A stretch of DNA of 17,045 bases from NCBI GenBank assembly GCA_020718785.1, contig DYRK01000059.1, positions 1 to 17,045 of the forward strand, written 5' to 3'. Positions 5,439 through 12,741 of the stretch are shown one piece after another. Within the stretch, counting starts at the first letter, position 1. The number at the start of each line of letters is the position of its first letter. The translations under genes were made by a program, and so were the position numbers. The notes beneath the pieces are model-generated. The model ran no database searches, was not told where the DNA came from, and saw nothing but the letters and a program-made list of their open reading frames with translations. This DNA is from Desulfatirhabdium butyrativorans (GTDB taxonomy: Bacteria; Desulfobacterota; Desulfobacteria; Desulfobacterales; DYRK01).

Positions 5439-6875
5439 ATGTTTGAAAAAGAACTCAGCCGATATTGGAAGACCATCCTTGAAACCATGGCAGACGGTCT
5501 GATGGTCGTGGACCCGGAAGGCGTGATCGTTTCGGTGAACAGCGCGATGGAAAAGCTCACCGGCTACGACAGAAAAGAACTTGTAGGACAATCCTGCGAA
5601 ATATTGGGCTGCGATATCTGCATCCGGGAAAGGACCGAGGGCATAGACAAACATTGCGCTTTGTTCAAAGAGGAAAATATCAGACGGGCAAGATGCTCTT
5701 TGCGGAAAAAAAACGGAACCCTGCTGTATGCAATCAAAAACGCTTCGCTTTTAAAGGACGGCAAGGGAAATGTCATCGGCGGCGTGGAGACTCTAAACGA
5801 TCTGAGCGAAGTGATGAACCGGGAAAAGCTGATTTCGAATTTGCGCCGGGAACTGGACCGCAAAAACAGCTTTCACGGGATTATCGGCGCATCGCCGGTC
5901 ATGCAGCAGTTGGCAGACCTCGTTTCCGGCGCTGCACGTTCCGATGCGCCGCTTGTGATTTACGGAGAAAGCGGCACCGGAAAAGAACTGGTGGCAGAAG
6001 CGGTTCATAAACTCGGATCCCGTCAGAAAGGTCCTTTTATCAAAGTAAACTGCGCGGCTTTGAATGAATCCCTTCTGGAAAGCGAACTGTTCGGTCATGT
6101 CAAAGGCGCGTTTACCGGCGCTGGACAGGCCCGGATCGGCCGTTTCGAAGCGGCGAATCACGGCGATATTTTTTTGGATGAAATCGGCGATATTCCGGCT
6201 TCGGTTCAGGTAAAACTGCTGCGGGTCCTCCAGGAAAAAGAAATCGAGCGGGTCGGGGATCACAGACCCGTTTCCACGGATGTCCGCGTCATTTCGGCGA
6301 CAAATAAAGACCTGATGAAACTTGTGGAAGAGGGCCGGTTCCGCGAGGATCTGTATTACCGCATCGGCGTCATTCCCCTTTATATTCCGCCCTTGAGGGA
6401 CCGTCGCGAGGATATTCCTTTGCTCATCAATTCCTTTATCAACCGCATCCGGCTGAAGACGGAAAAAAATATTTTCGGAATGTCTCAGGCTGCTTACGAA
6501 CTGCTGAATGTCTATAAATGGCCCGGAAATGTGCGCGAGCTGATCAATGTCATCGAATATGCCTTTGTGCTTTGCCCCGGCGGAGATATTCTGCCGGAAC
6601 ATCTTCCGCGTTCCCTGAACGCGCATACCCGCCGGTTCAAAGAAAAACTGCACAGTCCGGATCCGAATGCTGCAAAACTTCATATCGGCAGAAAAAAAAA
6701 TAATGATATGTCCCAAAGAGACTACGCTGAAAAACGGCAACAGGTAATTGATGCGCTTGCCTCGGCGCAGGGAAACAAGGCGCAGGCAGCACAGATGCTT
6801 GGGATCAGCAGAGTTTCCTTATATAACCGGCTTAAAAAATACAATATTCAGACTCGTAAAACGGTTCTCGCCTGA
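5439..6875 (+). CDS. sigma-54-dependent activator with Cys-bearing PAS domain
   Basis: A 478-residue enhancer-binding protein. Residues 10-125 form a PAS domain with five cysteines (C53, C58, C61, C73, C86), including C-x4-C-x2-C, which could bind a metal or Fe-S cluster or sense redox state. Residues 146-390 are the AAA+ domain: Walker A GESGTGKE (176-183), the sigma-54-contacting loop GAFTGA (223-228), Walker B GDIFLDEIG (242-250) and arginine-bearing FREDLYYRI (301-309). The C-terminus is a Fis-type helix-turn-helix (about 446-468, NKAQAAQMLGISRVSLYNRL). There is no receiver domain, so it senses a signal itself. The ATG at 5439 has AAGGA 10 bases upstream. It is the only plus-strand gene and lies divergently from the tusA-like/metV/metF operon, its probable target. 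The neighbouring DASS genes are a second possible target. Confidence 0.93.
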   Translation: MFEKELSRYWKTILETMADGLMVVDPEGVIVSVNSAMEKLTGYDRKELVGQSCEILGCDICIRERTEGIDKHCALFKEENIRRARCSLRKKNGTLLYAIKNASLLKDGKGNVIGGVETLNDLSEVMNREKLISNLRRELDRKNSFHGIIGASPVMQQLADLVSGAARSDAPLVIYGESGTGKELVAEAVHKLGSRQKGPFIKVNCAALNESLLESELFGHVKGAFTGAGQARIGRFEAANHGDIFLDEIGDIPASVQVKLLRVLQEKEIERVGDHRPVSTDVRVISATNKDLMKLVEEGRFREDLYYRIGVIPLYIPPLRDRREDIPLLINSFINRIRLKTEKNIFGMSQAAYELLNVYKWPGNVRELINVIEYAFVLCPGGDILPEHLPRSLNAHTRRFKEKLHSPDPNAAKLHIGRKKNNDMSQRDYAEKRQQVIDALASAQGNKAQAAQMLGISRVSLYNRLKKYNIQTRKTVLA

Positions 6876-6880
6876 TTCTG

Positions 6881-6940
6881 CAGAACGATTTTTCAAAACG
6901 TTCTGCCAACCGCCGATAAAACGATTTGCAAAATCGTTTT
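6881..6940. repeat. paired 23-base hairpins, locus B
   Basis: The first hairpin (6881-6905) is diverged: arms CAGAACGATTT and AAAACGTTCTG around TTC, with one mismatch; the outer changes keep pairing. The second (6918-6940) is the exact consensus with a GCA loop. It sits in the convergent gap between the activator gene and the second DASS gene, 5 bases past the activator stop, so it could serve as a two-way transcription end. Confidence 0.8.
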
Positions 6941-6973
6941 ACAAAAATGCAGCGCGCAGTATCATTGCAGAAA

Positions 6974-8215
6974 TCAGTAAATCACAGGAATAATGAACCA
7001 CAGCCACGCGCTCATCATCAGCGCGCCGATGAGATTCAGAAAGAATCCTGAAATAAGCATGATCCGGAAAGAGGTTCCTGCCATTTCCCCGAATGCCAGC
7101 GCATTGCATGGCGTGGCAACCGGCGTCATAAAGGCACAGGTCGAAGCCAGAGACACGGCAAACATCAGCGGCAGCGGAGAGATATGACAGGCATCTGAAA
7201 TAAAGTAGGCGATTGGGAAAAAAGCAGTTGAAACCAATGTGTTGCTTAATATTTCGGTAAGGAAAATCACGGTCATGGTGATAGACAGCATAATGATAAA
7301 AGGAGAAATTGTCGGAGAAATCATTTTCAGCAGCAAATCTGCAACCATCTGATCCAACTGGAAAAAACGGACAATGAAAACAAAGGCTGCAAGAATGCCC
7401 AGAAAGAAAATACCGCGCTTGGGAAATCCCTCGATCATGTCTTTAGGATGCAGCAGCGGCTCGGATTCCGGATCGAGAGGATGAATAAAGACCGCATAAA
7501 TAAAACAGATGAAAAAAATTATGCAGGCCGGAGTATCAAAGGGCTTGAAAGCGGGAATCAGTTCTTTTAAAAGCGACTCGGTTATCCAGAAGGTCAGAAA
7601 CACATAAAACAGAATCATTCCTGACTGTTGCTTCAGGGACAGCCTGTTGTGATGCTCCGGGAGATTCAACGAAAGAGTGATGTTCCGCGCTGTTTTTGGT
7701 ATAGCCAGAAATACCAACAGTATCCATGCAGCAGACAAAAAGAGAGTCACCAGCGGAAGCGACCATATAAACCAGTTGAAAAAGCCGATCTGTTCCCGTC
7801 CGGCTACACTATAGACATCCAACGCGGCGATCAGCAGCAGATTTGCCGGACTGCCGATCAGCGACCCCATGCCGCCGATATTTGCCCCGTAAATCACGGA
7901 CAGAGTCAGCGCAGTTGACAAGCCTTGTCCGTGAACCTGCGAAACAGTTTCCTGTTCAATCGTCTTCAGCACCGGCAGAAGAATCAGAACGGTGACGGCA
8001 TTGGGGATGAAAAAAGAAAGCAGCGCGGAGGTGACAAGAATATACAGGCATATAAGGTCCGGTCTGCCGCGGCTTTTCTGCACGCTCCGGAATACAAAAA
8101 TGTCTGTCAGGCGTGTAACGACAAGTATCCGGCAGATCAGATAGCCCTGGGAAAACATCAGGACAAGAGGCAGCCGGAGCCAGAGATAGGAGTATAAGTC
8201 AGCAGGATTTTCCAT
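6974..8215 (-). CDS. short DASS/SLC13-family anion carrier
   Basis: A 413-residue polytopic membrane protein of the divalent-anion/sodium symporter group (SLC13, near ArsB/NhaD permeases), probably importing dicarboxylates, sulfate or a similar anion. Family marks: GSLIGSPAN (117-125), an intact SNT in the second hairpin (S324-N325-T326), and PVATPCNALAFG (365-376), close to the usual PVGTPPNAIVYG. The first hairpin reads PNAV (71-74) instead of SNTA. Compared with the neighbouring 490-residue carrier, roughly 90 residues, about three membrane spans, are missing before the first conserved segment. The ATG at 8215 is chosen because the extra upstream codons (to 8305) only translate hairpin repeats; its ribosome site is weak. 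The reduced N-terminus may be natural for the subfamily or a 5' loss next to the repeats. Confidence 0.8.
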   Translation of the reverse strand: MENPADLYSYLWLRLPLVLMFSQGYLICRILVVTRLTDIFVFRSVQKSRGRPDLICLYILVTSALLSFFIPNAVTVLILLPVLKTIEQETVSQVHGQGLSTALTLSVIYGANIGGMGSLIGSPANLLLIAALDVYSVAGREQIGFFNWFIWSLPLVTLFLSAAWILLVFLAIPKTARNITLSLNLPEHHNRLSLKQQSGMILFYVFLTFWITESLLKELIPAFKPFDTPACIIFFICFIYAVFIHPLDPESEPLLHPKDMIEGFPKRGIFFLGILAAFVFIVRFFQLDQMVADLLLKMISPTISPFIIMLSITMTVIFLTEILSNTLVSTAFFPIAYFISDACHISPLPLMFAVSLASTCAFMTPVATPCNALAFGEMAGTSFRIMLISGFFLNLIGALMMSAWLWFIIPVIY

Positions 8216-8236
8216 GTTGAATCTTGAAGGGTGTGT

Positions 8237-8330
8237 AGGACGATTTTGCAAATCGTCCTTTTGATGAAACGATTTGCAAAATCGTTTTACAATTGAAAAG
8301 CGCATGCAGCACGATGTTGCAAATCGTTTT
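8237..8330. repeat. three 23-base hairpins, locus C
   Basis: C1 (8237-8259) has arms AGGACGATTT and AAATCGTCCT around TGC: the outer pairs differ from the consensus on both sides, again keeping the stem. C2 (8266-8288) is in the opposite orientation with a GCA loop. C3 (8311-8327) is decayed, with a 7-bp arm and one mismatch. The locus fills the gap between the two DASS genes, starting 9 bases past the stop of the upstream one. Confidence 0.8.
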
Positions 8331-8338
8331 ACAATTGA

Positions 8339-9811
8339 TTATTTGGGAATCGTTATGGGCATTCCCAGCAGGGGCCAGATCACCAGTACCGCCAAAGCGA
8401 TAACAGCCATCAGGATAATACTGGCAACAACACCGTACATGAAAAATTCTCCGGGCGTAAACTGCTTTGAGTCATAGGCAATGGCATTGGGAGCCGCGCC
8501 CACCAGCAGGAGAAAGGGCATACCTGCCGTTGCCAGAGACGCAAAGAAGATCGCTTCGGCTGACACTCCGAGATAGGGAGCAATCACCAGCGCAACCGGC
8601 AGGGAAATAGCAATGGCTGCCACATTCATGATGAAGTTTGTCATAATCATGACAAAAAATGCAATGCTCATAATGAAAATAAAGCTGTTGGCTTCCTTGA
8701 ACAGAACCAGCCAGTTGACCGCGAGCCATTTTGCCGCTTCGGTTTCCCAGAGACAGAAGCCTATGCTCATTGCGCCTGCAAAGAGCAGAATAATGTTCCA
8801 GGGAATTTCTTCAAGATCGTCCAATGTCAGAATGTTCAGAACAAAAAACAGAATGGTGGAAATGAGGATAATAGCGGTCTTGTCTATCGGATCCAGAGCC
8901 TTGACAAATGATTTCAAAGACAATACCACTATACACAGGAAAATAATCGTCGCGGCAACAATTTCATTCCGTGTGATTCCGCCCATCTGGGCATTGAGCA
9001 TTTTGGCTCTTTCCCTCAGTCCGGGAATGACTTTTTTCTCGGGTTTGAGAAAGATCATGAAAAATCCCCAGAGCAGAAAGACCATGAGCCAGCCCACCGG
9101 TGCCATATAGTAGCTCAATTCGAAAAAGCTGACACTTTTTCCCGTTATGTCATTGAGAAATCCGAGAGCCACAGCTCCGCGTGCTGCTCCGAGAAGGGTG
9201 ATGATGCTTCCCGCACCCGCGATGTATGCCATGCCGATAAACAGCCCTTTTCCGAATTTCGTGGGTTTGTCGCCTTCTCCGTAAAGGCTGTAAATCGCCA
9301 GCAAGAGTGGGTAAATCGTGGCAGCCACTGCCGTATGCGCCATAATGTGGGTCAGCGCGGCCATAACGACAAAGCAGCCCAGATAAATCATGCTGGTTTT
9401 TTCACCCACAATAATCAGCATCTTGTATGCCATCCGTTTGGTCAGCCCGGTTTTGGTGAAAACCAGACCGATGACCACCGATGCAAAGATGAACAGCACC
9501 GAGGGATCCATAAAATCCTTGAAAGCCACTTTTGCCGGACGGATCATGAACAGTGCCTGAAGCACGCCGATGGCAAGACTGGTGACGCCGATGGGAACGA
9601 CTTCGAATACCCACCATGTACCGGCAAGCAGAAATACCGCGAGCGCGCCTTTGCCCTCTTTGGTCAAAGGAAAATGCTTTCCCATAGGATCCACCGCGTC
9701 GGGCCAGGGCGGCGAATAGTAAACCACTGCAAAAAGAATTACCCCGGTGATCAGAAACAGAGCGCGTTTCCAATCGAAATTAACGGTTTTGCCTCTCAGA
9801 TCATTTGCCAT
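8339..9811 (-). CDS. DASS/SLC13-family sodium:anion symporter
   Basis: A 490-residue inner-membrane carrier with about 11-12 hydrophobic spans. SLC13 proteins take up dicarboxylates, citrate or sulfate with sodium. Seen: WWVFEVVPIGVTSL (66-79), a typical early family segment; GLVFTKTGLTKRMAY (115-129); and VGAAPNAIAYDSKQFTPGEF (437-456), the C-terminal signature. The two substrate-hairpin SNT motifs are altered to AHT (158-160) and MNV (395-397), so substrate choice may differ from that of characterised members. The ATG at 9811 follows AAGGAGG by 10 bases, a strong site. It lies between the CBS-protein gene and the second carrier on the same strand, with 178 and 123 bases of repeat-filled DNA on either side, so the three may share a message or be separately tuned. 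Confidence 0.9.
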   Translation of the reverse strand: MANDLRGKTVNFDWKRALFLITGVILFAVVYYSPPWPDAVDPMGKHFPLTKEGKGALAVFLLAGTWWVFEVVPIGVTSLAIGVLQALFMIRPAKVAFKDFMDPSVLFIFASVVIGLVFTKTGLTKRMAYKMLIIVGEKTSMIYLGCFVVMAALTHIMAHTAVAATIYPLLLAIYSLYGEGDKPTKFGKGLFIGMAYIAGAGSIITLLGAARGAVALGFLNDITGKSVSFFELSYYMAPVGWLMVFLLWGFFMIFLKPEKKVIPGLRERAKMLNAQMGGITRNEIVAATIIFLCIVVLSLKSFVKALDPIDKTAIILISTILFFVLNILTLDDLEEIPWNIILLFAGAMSIGFCLWETEAAKWLAVNWLVLFKEANSFIFIMSIAFFVMIMTNFIMNVAAIAISLPVALVIAPYLGVSAEAIFFASLATAGMPFLLLVGAAPNAIAYDSKQFTPGEFFMYGVVASIILMAVIALAVLVIWPLLGMPITIPK

Positions 9812-9862
9812 TTGAAAAGTTCCTCCTTAATTATACTCACCGCTGTCATCAGTTGCGCTTTT

Positions 9863-9930
9863 GTAAAACGCCAAAAACTTAAAACAGACGCAAGTCGTTT
9901 TATCGGCAAAACGGTTTGCAAAACCGTTTT
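9863..9930. repeat. paired hairpin element, locus D
   Basis: The right hairpin (9908-9930) has arms AAAACGGTTT and AAACCGTTTT around GCA, identical to A2. The left one is reduced to TAAAACG (9864-9870) and CGTTTTA (9896-9902) around an unrelated 25-base loop. Flanks match locus A: the right flank ACGGAAGCGCAGATTATTCC resembles the reverse complement of 5220-5245. A and D are therefore copies of one element of about 100 bases. It lies between the CBS and DASS genes. Confidence 0.8.
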
Positions 9931-9989
9931 ACGGAAGCGCAGATTATTCCGGCGGGCAGTATAATTCCTTTCTTCCGATTCAGAACAAA

Positions 9990-10562
9990 TTATTTGACCG
10001 CCCCGATATGGCAGCTTGTGATTTCCTGAAACACTGCCATGAACACATCTGTCAGCCTCAGTATTCCCACGATATTTCCCTTTTTGTCCGCCACGATCAG
10101 GGACTGATGATGTCCCATGACCAACTGATTGATTGCTTCATCCAAACCGGCATCTTCCTCGACATATTCGCCTTCGCCCGGAGTGTACATAAAGCTTTTC
10201 ACATGGATTTCACTTGCTTTTTTGCAGACATCTCTGAGAGGTCTGTCCCAGAGTTTGAACTGCTCAAGCAGGGATTTCTGGAACTGACGCCCGAAACCGA
10301 AACGCGACAGAGAATCGCCCTTGTCTGTCATCTGTCCATATTTGGGTTCCAGTGCTTTCAATATATCCAACTGACTGACTTTGCCCACGATTTTTTTATT
10401 CTCGTCATATACGAGAACAGCCCGGTGGGGATAGCGGCTTTTATTAAAATCCTGATGAGCCTTTTCAAGTGCCATGACAGCCTCATACAGGGTGGCCTCC
10501 CTGGAAACGGTTGCATATTCGGCAAGAGGCACCATCAAATCTTTCACAGTCATTGTTTTCAT
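9990..10562 (-). CDS. CBS-domain pair protein
   Basis: A 190-residue soluble protein made of two CBS domains, about residues 1-70 (VKDLMVPLAEYATVSREATL through VGKVSQLDILKAL) and 108-185 (LRDVCKKASEIHVKSF through VGILRLTDVFMAV). A CBS pair usually folds into a module that binds adenine nucleotides or S-adenosylmethionine and signals cell energy state. There is no catalytic or DNA-binding domain, so it should act on a partner. The ATG at 10562 has AGGAG 6 bases upstream. It precedes two DASS carrier genes on the same strand, which suggests energy-dependent control of anion uptake; this is inference from position. The ligand cannot be read from the sequence. Confidence 0.88.
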   Translation of the reverse strand: MKTMTVKDLMVPLAEYATVSREATLYEAVMALEKAHQDFNKSRYPHRAVLVYDENKKIVGKVSQLDILKALEPKYGQMTDKGDSLSRFGFGRQFQKSLLEQFKLWDRPLRDVCKKASEIHVKSFMYTPGEGEYVEEDAGLDEAINQLVMGHHQSLIVADKKGNIVGILRLTDVFMAVFQEITSCHIGAVK

Positions 10563-10593
10563 TTCATTCTCCTAAAAAATTGAAATCATTATC

Positions 10594-10703
10594 TCCGGAG
10601 TGCAAAAATAGAGCGAAGCGGTTTTTTGCACTGGCAAACCCGCCCTGCCGAATTTTTTGAAATATATGCAAAAAACCGCTACGCTCTATTTTTGCACTCC
10701 GGA
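10594..10703. repeat. 110-base near-perfect palindrome, GTGCAAAAA family
   Basis: The 37-base left arm (10594-10630, starting TCCGGAGTGCAAAAATAGAG) is repeated in reverse complement at 10667-10703 with a single mismatch (A at 10616 against T on comparison). The 36-base loop between has no gene. Related sequences lie at 754-787 and 12537-12584. The shape is that of a small non-autonomous mobile element with long terminal inverted repeats; no clear target-site duplication was found. It lies in the 249-base gap upstream of the CBS gene and downstream of the phosphorylase-like gene. Confidence 0.85.
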
Positions 10704-10811
10704 TTTATAATACTTTCAAATACTAACTATCCTTTTTTCTTGATTAAGGCAAGGATTATTTTGAAAATTCGAATTCCGATATGATTCAGGCAGATTATCG
10801 GATTCCTGAGA

Positions 10812-12497
10812 CTAGGCCTTCAGGATTTTTTCCAAAATGATTTTCGTGATCATGTAGGTCGGCCGGACGCCTTCTCTGCCCATACTCCCTGATGCCAAAG
10901 TCTGGCCGCTTACAAGCGGATTGTCCGAGGCATAATAGGCATAGCGGACTTTAACATCCGCGGAAATATGCCCCCGGATGATCGCGGCATTGATGGCGCG
11001 CTGATAATGCCCGCCTTCCATTTCCAATCCCACAGCCTTCCAGCTCGTGGTCTGGAATTTCTCAAGCACATCTCTGTTTTGAAGTGAAGTACCGAGAACC
11101 GTCACAATAATGCCTGTGTAAACATCCGCGGAACTGTCAAAATCTTCTTTTTTCAGATCATTGTGAACAATATAATTATGCGGCGTGCCTTCGAGAACAT
11201 GAGCGGTAGCCAGCATGATATCCCCTTTTTTGCCGGGCAGAATCCCGGCTTTGCCCATCACGGATACCGACCTGACGTTGAATTTCAGCAGACCGTCTTT
11301 GGTCTGAAGCGGACACAGAAGCTCGTCCATCACTTCGAATGCCTGAGTTCCGAACGCATAATCCATGACTAACAGCACCGGTTTTTCAGATTCCATGACC
11401 GAGAGATTTACTCGGAACTCCGGATGAAATGCGATTCCGCCGATCAGAGCCGTATCAATCACCTGACAATCGAGATGCGCGCCTGAGCGGTCCGGAAGTT
11501 CATAGAATCCGTGCTGTCCGGCATAATGCTTCACTTCCGCATCTTTTTCCCGGATGCTGTGAAAGGATTCATAAAAACTGTCACGATTTTTTTCCGGATC
11601 GGGTGAGGCTCCGGCAGCGTAGCCGTACATAGTGTTCATCACGCTGTGCAGATTCGCGCTGATGATATGCAACGGACGGTCCTGCAATCCGAGTCCGAAC
11701 AGTTTTTCTTTGACGGTATTTGCCCAAACCCTCGCGTGACGGTGCTGACCGATCATGTCTCTGAGCGCGGGAGTAAAGTAAATCAGCAGTTCATTGTCTT
11801 TTGCGATTTTTTCTTCGGCTATCCGTGTGCCGAGACCGTGAATGATCTGAAAAAGGCTGTTGTTGGTACCGGATTCTTTCCTGTTTTTTTCAAGATACTG
11901 ATAGCTCTGCCGCGTTTCCTGATAGGTTCTGCCCAAAATTATGCTCAGATTCCATAAAGCACGGTCCAATTCGCTGCCGCTCAGTCCGCCGTCTTTTTTT
12001 ACGGTTTCCTCAAGCTCCCGCCATTGCCGGATGAGATTCCCGGATTCGGACTTCATCTGGCTGAAGATTTTGCCGGCTTCGATATTGAGAAAGGTGAGAT
12101 GTGTCAGAATATCATAGATTTCGCTGAGGCCCCTTGTCACGACAAAACAGATTTCTTTTTCATGCAGAAGATAAGAAGTCCGCCGGCGTTTCAGCGGTTC
12201 TATTTTTTCAAAGGAGGTATCTCTGAGGTCATCTTCTGCCGTGAGAATTATTCTCGTGCAGTGTTCGATGCCGCGGGGCAGCCTGTCTGTGACATATTCC
12301 AATCCTTTGAGTTCGATGATTCTCGGGTCGTTCATGGTTCCGTATATCTCGGGGCTGATCATCCTCAGGGCATCTTCAAGGGTTTTGCCGGACTGGCCCG
12401 AAGGCTTGTAATAGCCTCTTAATGCAAGCGCGTCAGCCGTGGTTTTGAAAATCCGGATTGCCATACGGGTTTTCTGGGCTTTGGTCAGTTCTTCCAT
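10812..12497 (-). CDS. uncharacterised protein with nucleoside-phosphorylase-like C-terminal part
   Basis: A 561-residue soluble protein; I think it belongs to the DUF6909 group, but the name is recalled with low certainty. The N-terminal half is helical, with a charged region about residues 130-240, and has no familiar motif. The C-terminal half has features of the purine-nucleoside/MTA phosphorylase fold: VLLVMDYAFGTQAFEV, then GKAGILPGKKGDIMLAT (415-431), like the G(x)AGG...GDIVIAT strand of that fold, and EMEGG (492-496), like the substrate-binding MEGA motif. A nucleoside or nucleotide-sugar cleaving or sensing role is inferred only. The ATG at 12497 follows GGAGGT by 6 bases. It stands alone: gaps of about 245 bases with palindromes lie on both sides. 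Confidence 0.75.
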   Translation of the reverse strand: MEELTKAQKTRMAIRIFKTTADALALRGYYKPSGQSGKTLEDALRMISPEIYGTMNDPRIIELKGLEYVTDRLPRGIEHCTRIILTAEDDLRDTSFEKIEPLKRRRTSYLLHEKEICFVVTRGLSEIYDILTHLTFLNIEAGKIFSQMKSESGNLIRQWRELEETVKKDGGLSGSELDRALWNLSIILGRTYQETRQSYQYLEKNRKESGTNNSLFQIIHGLGTRIAEEKIAKDNELLIYFTPALRDMIGQHRHARVWANTVKEKLFGLGLQDRPLHIISANLHSVMNTMYGYAAGASPDPEKNRDSFYESFHSIREKDAEVKHYAGQHGFYELPDRSGAHLDCQVIDTALIGGIAFHPEFRVNLSVMESEKPVLLVMDYAFGTQAFEVMDELLCPLQTKDGLLKFNVRSVSVMGKAGILPGKKGDIMLATAHVLEGTPHNYIVHNDLKKEDFDSSADVYTGIIVTVLGTSLQNRDVLEKFQTTSWKAVGLEMEGGHYQRAINAAIIRGHISADVKVRYAYYASDNPLVSGQTLASGSMGREGVRPTYMITKIILEKILKA

Positions 12498-12536
12498 GTC
12501 ACAACCTCCATTGCAGAGTGGGTGAAACCCAGCCTC

Positions 12537-12584
12537 CGGAGTGCAAAAATGCCAATTTTATTAAAATGGTTTTGCATTCCTCCG
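12537..12584. repeat. short decayed copy of the GTGCAAAAA palindrome
   Basis: The left arm begins CGGAGTGCAAAAATGCC and the right arm ends ATGGTTTTGCATTCCTCCG. Arms pair imperfectly around a TTTTATTAAAA centre. It shares its ends with the 110-base palindrome at 10594-10703, and its centre resembles 612-624. It lies about 40 bases upstream of the phosphorylase-like gene. Confidence 0.6.
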
Positions 12585-12618
12585 TAAACTTTTCGATCTG
12601 ACTCGTCGTTCTGTCAAT

Positions 12619-12714
12619 AAAATGATTTGCAAAATCGTTTTACCGCATTTCTTCAGAGACGCTATTTATTCAACTCCTTAAATCTGTTAATAAAACGATT
12701 TGCAAAATCGTTTT
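12619..12714. repeat. two direct 23-base hairpins, locus E
   Basis: E1 (12619-12641, one T-G pair) and E2 (12692-12714, exact consensus) both have a GCA loop on the plus strand, so unlike loci A-C they are in the same orientation, 73 bases apart. E2 begins 28 bases past the lipoprotein gene stop; on the minus strand its A-run, stem and U-run could work as a weak terminator. Confidence 0.8.
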
Positions 12715-12741
12715 ACCCCAGATAATATCCTGAAGGGAATT

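Noticed and set aside
5793..6740. Long open frame (315 codons) on the minus strand across the activator gene
   Set aside because: It is antisense to a clear sigma-54 activator with all motifs, and its protein matches nothing recognisable.
8216..8305. Longer start for the short DASS carrier
   Set aside because: The added residues are a translation of the hairpin repeats, not membrane protein.
5252..12714. CRISPR array made of the repeated AAAACGATTT sequences
   Set aside because: Copies are palindromic, irregularly spaced over several kilobases, in both orientations and separated by genes; there are no regular spacers or cas genes.
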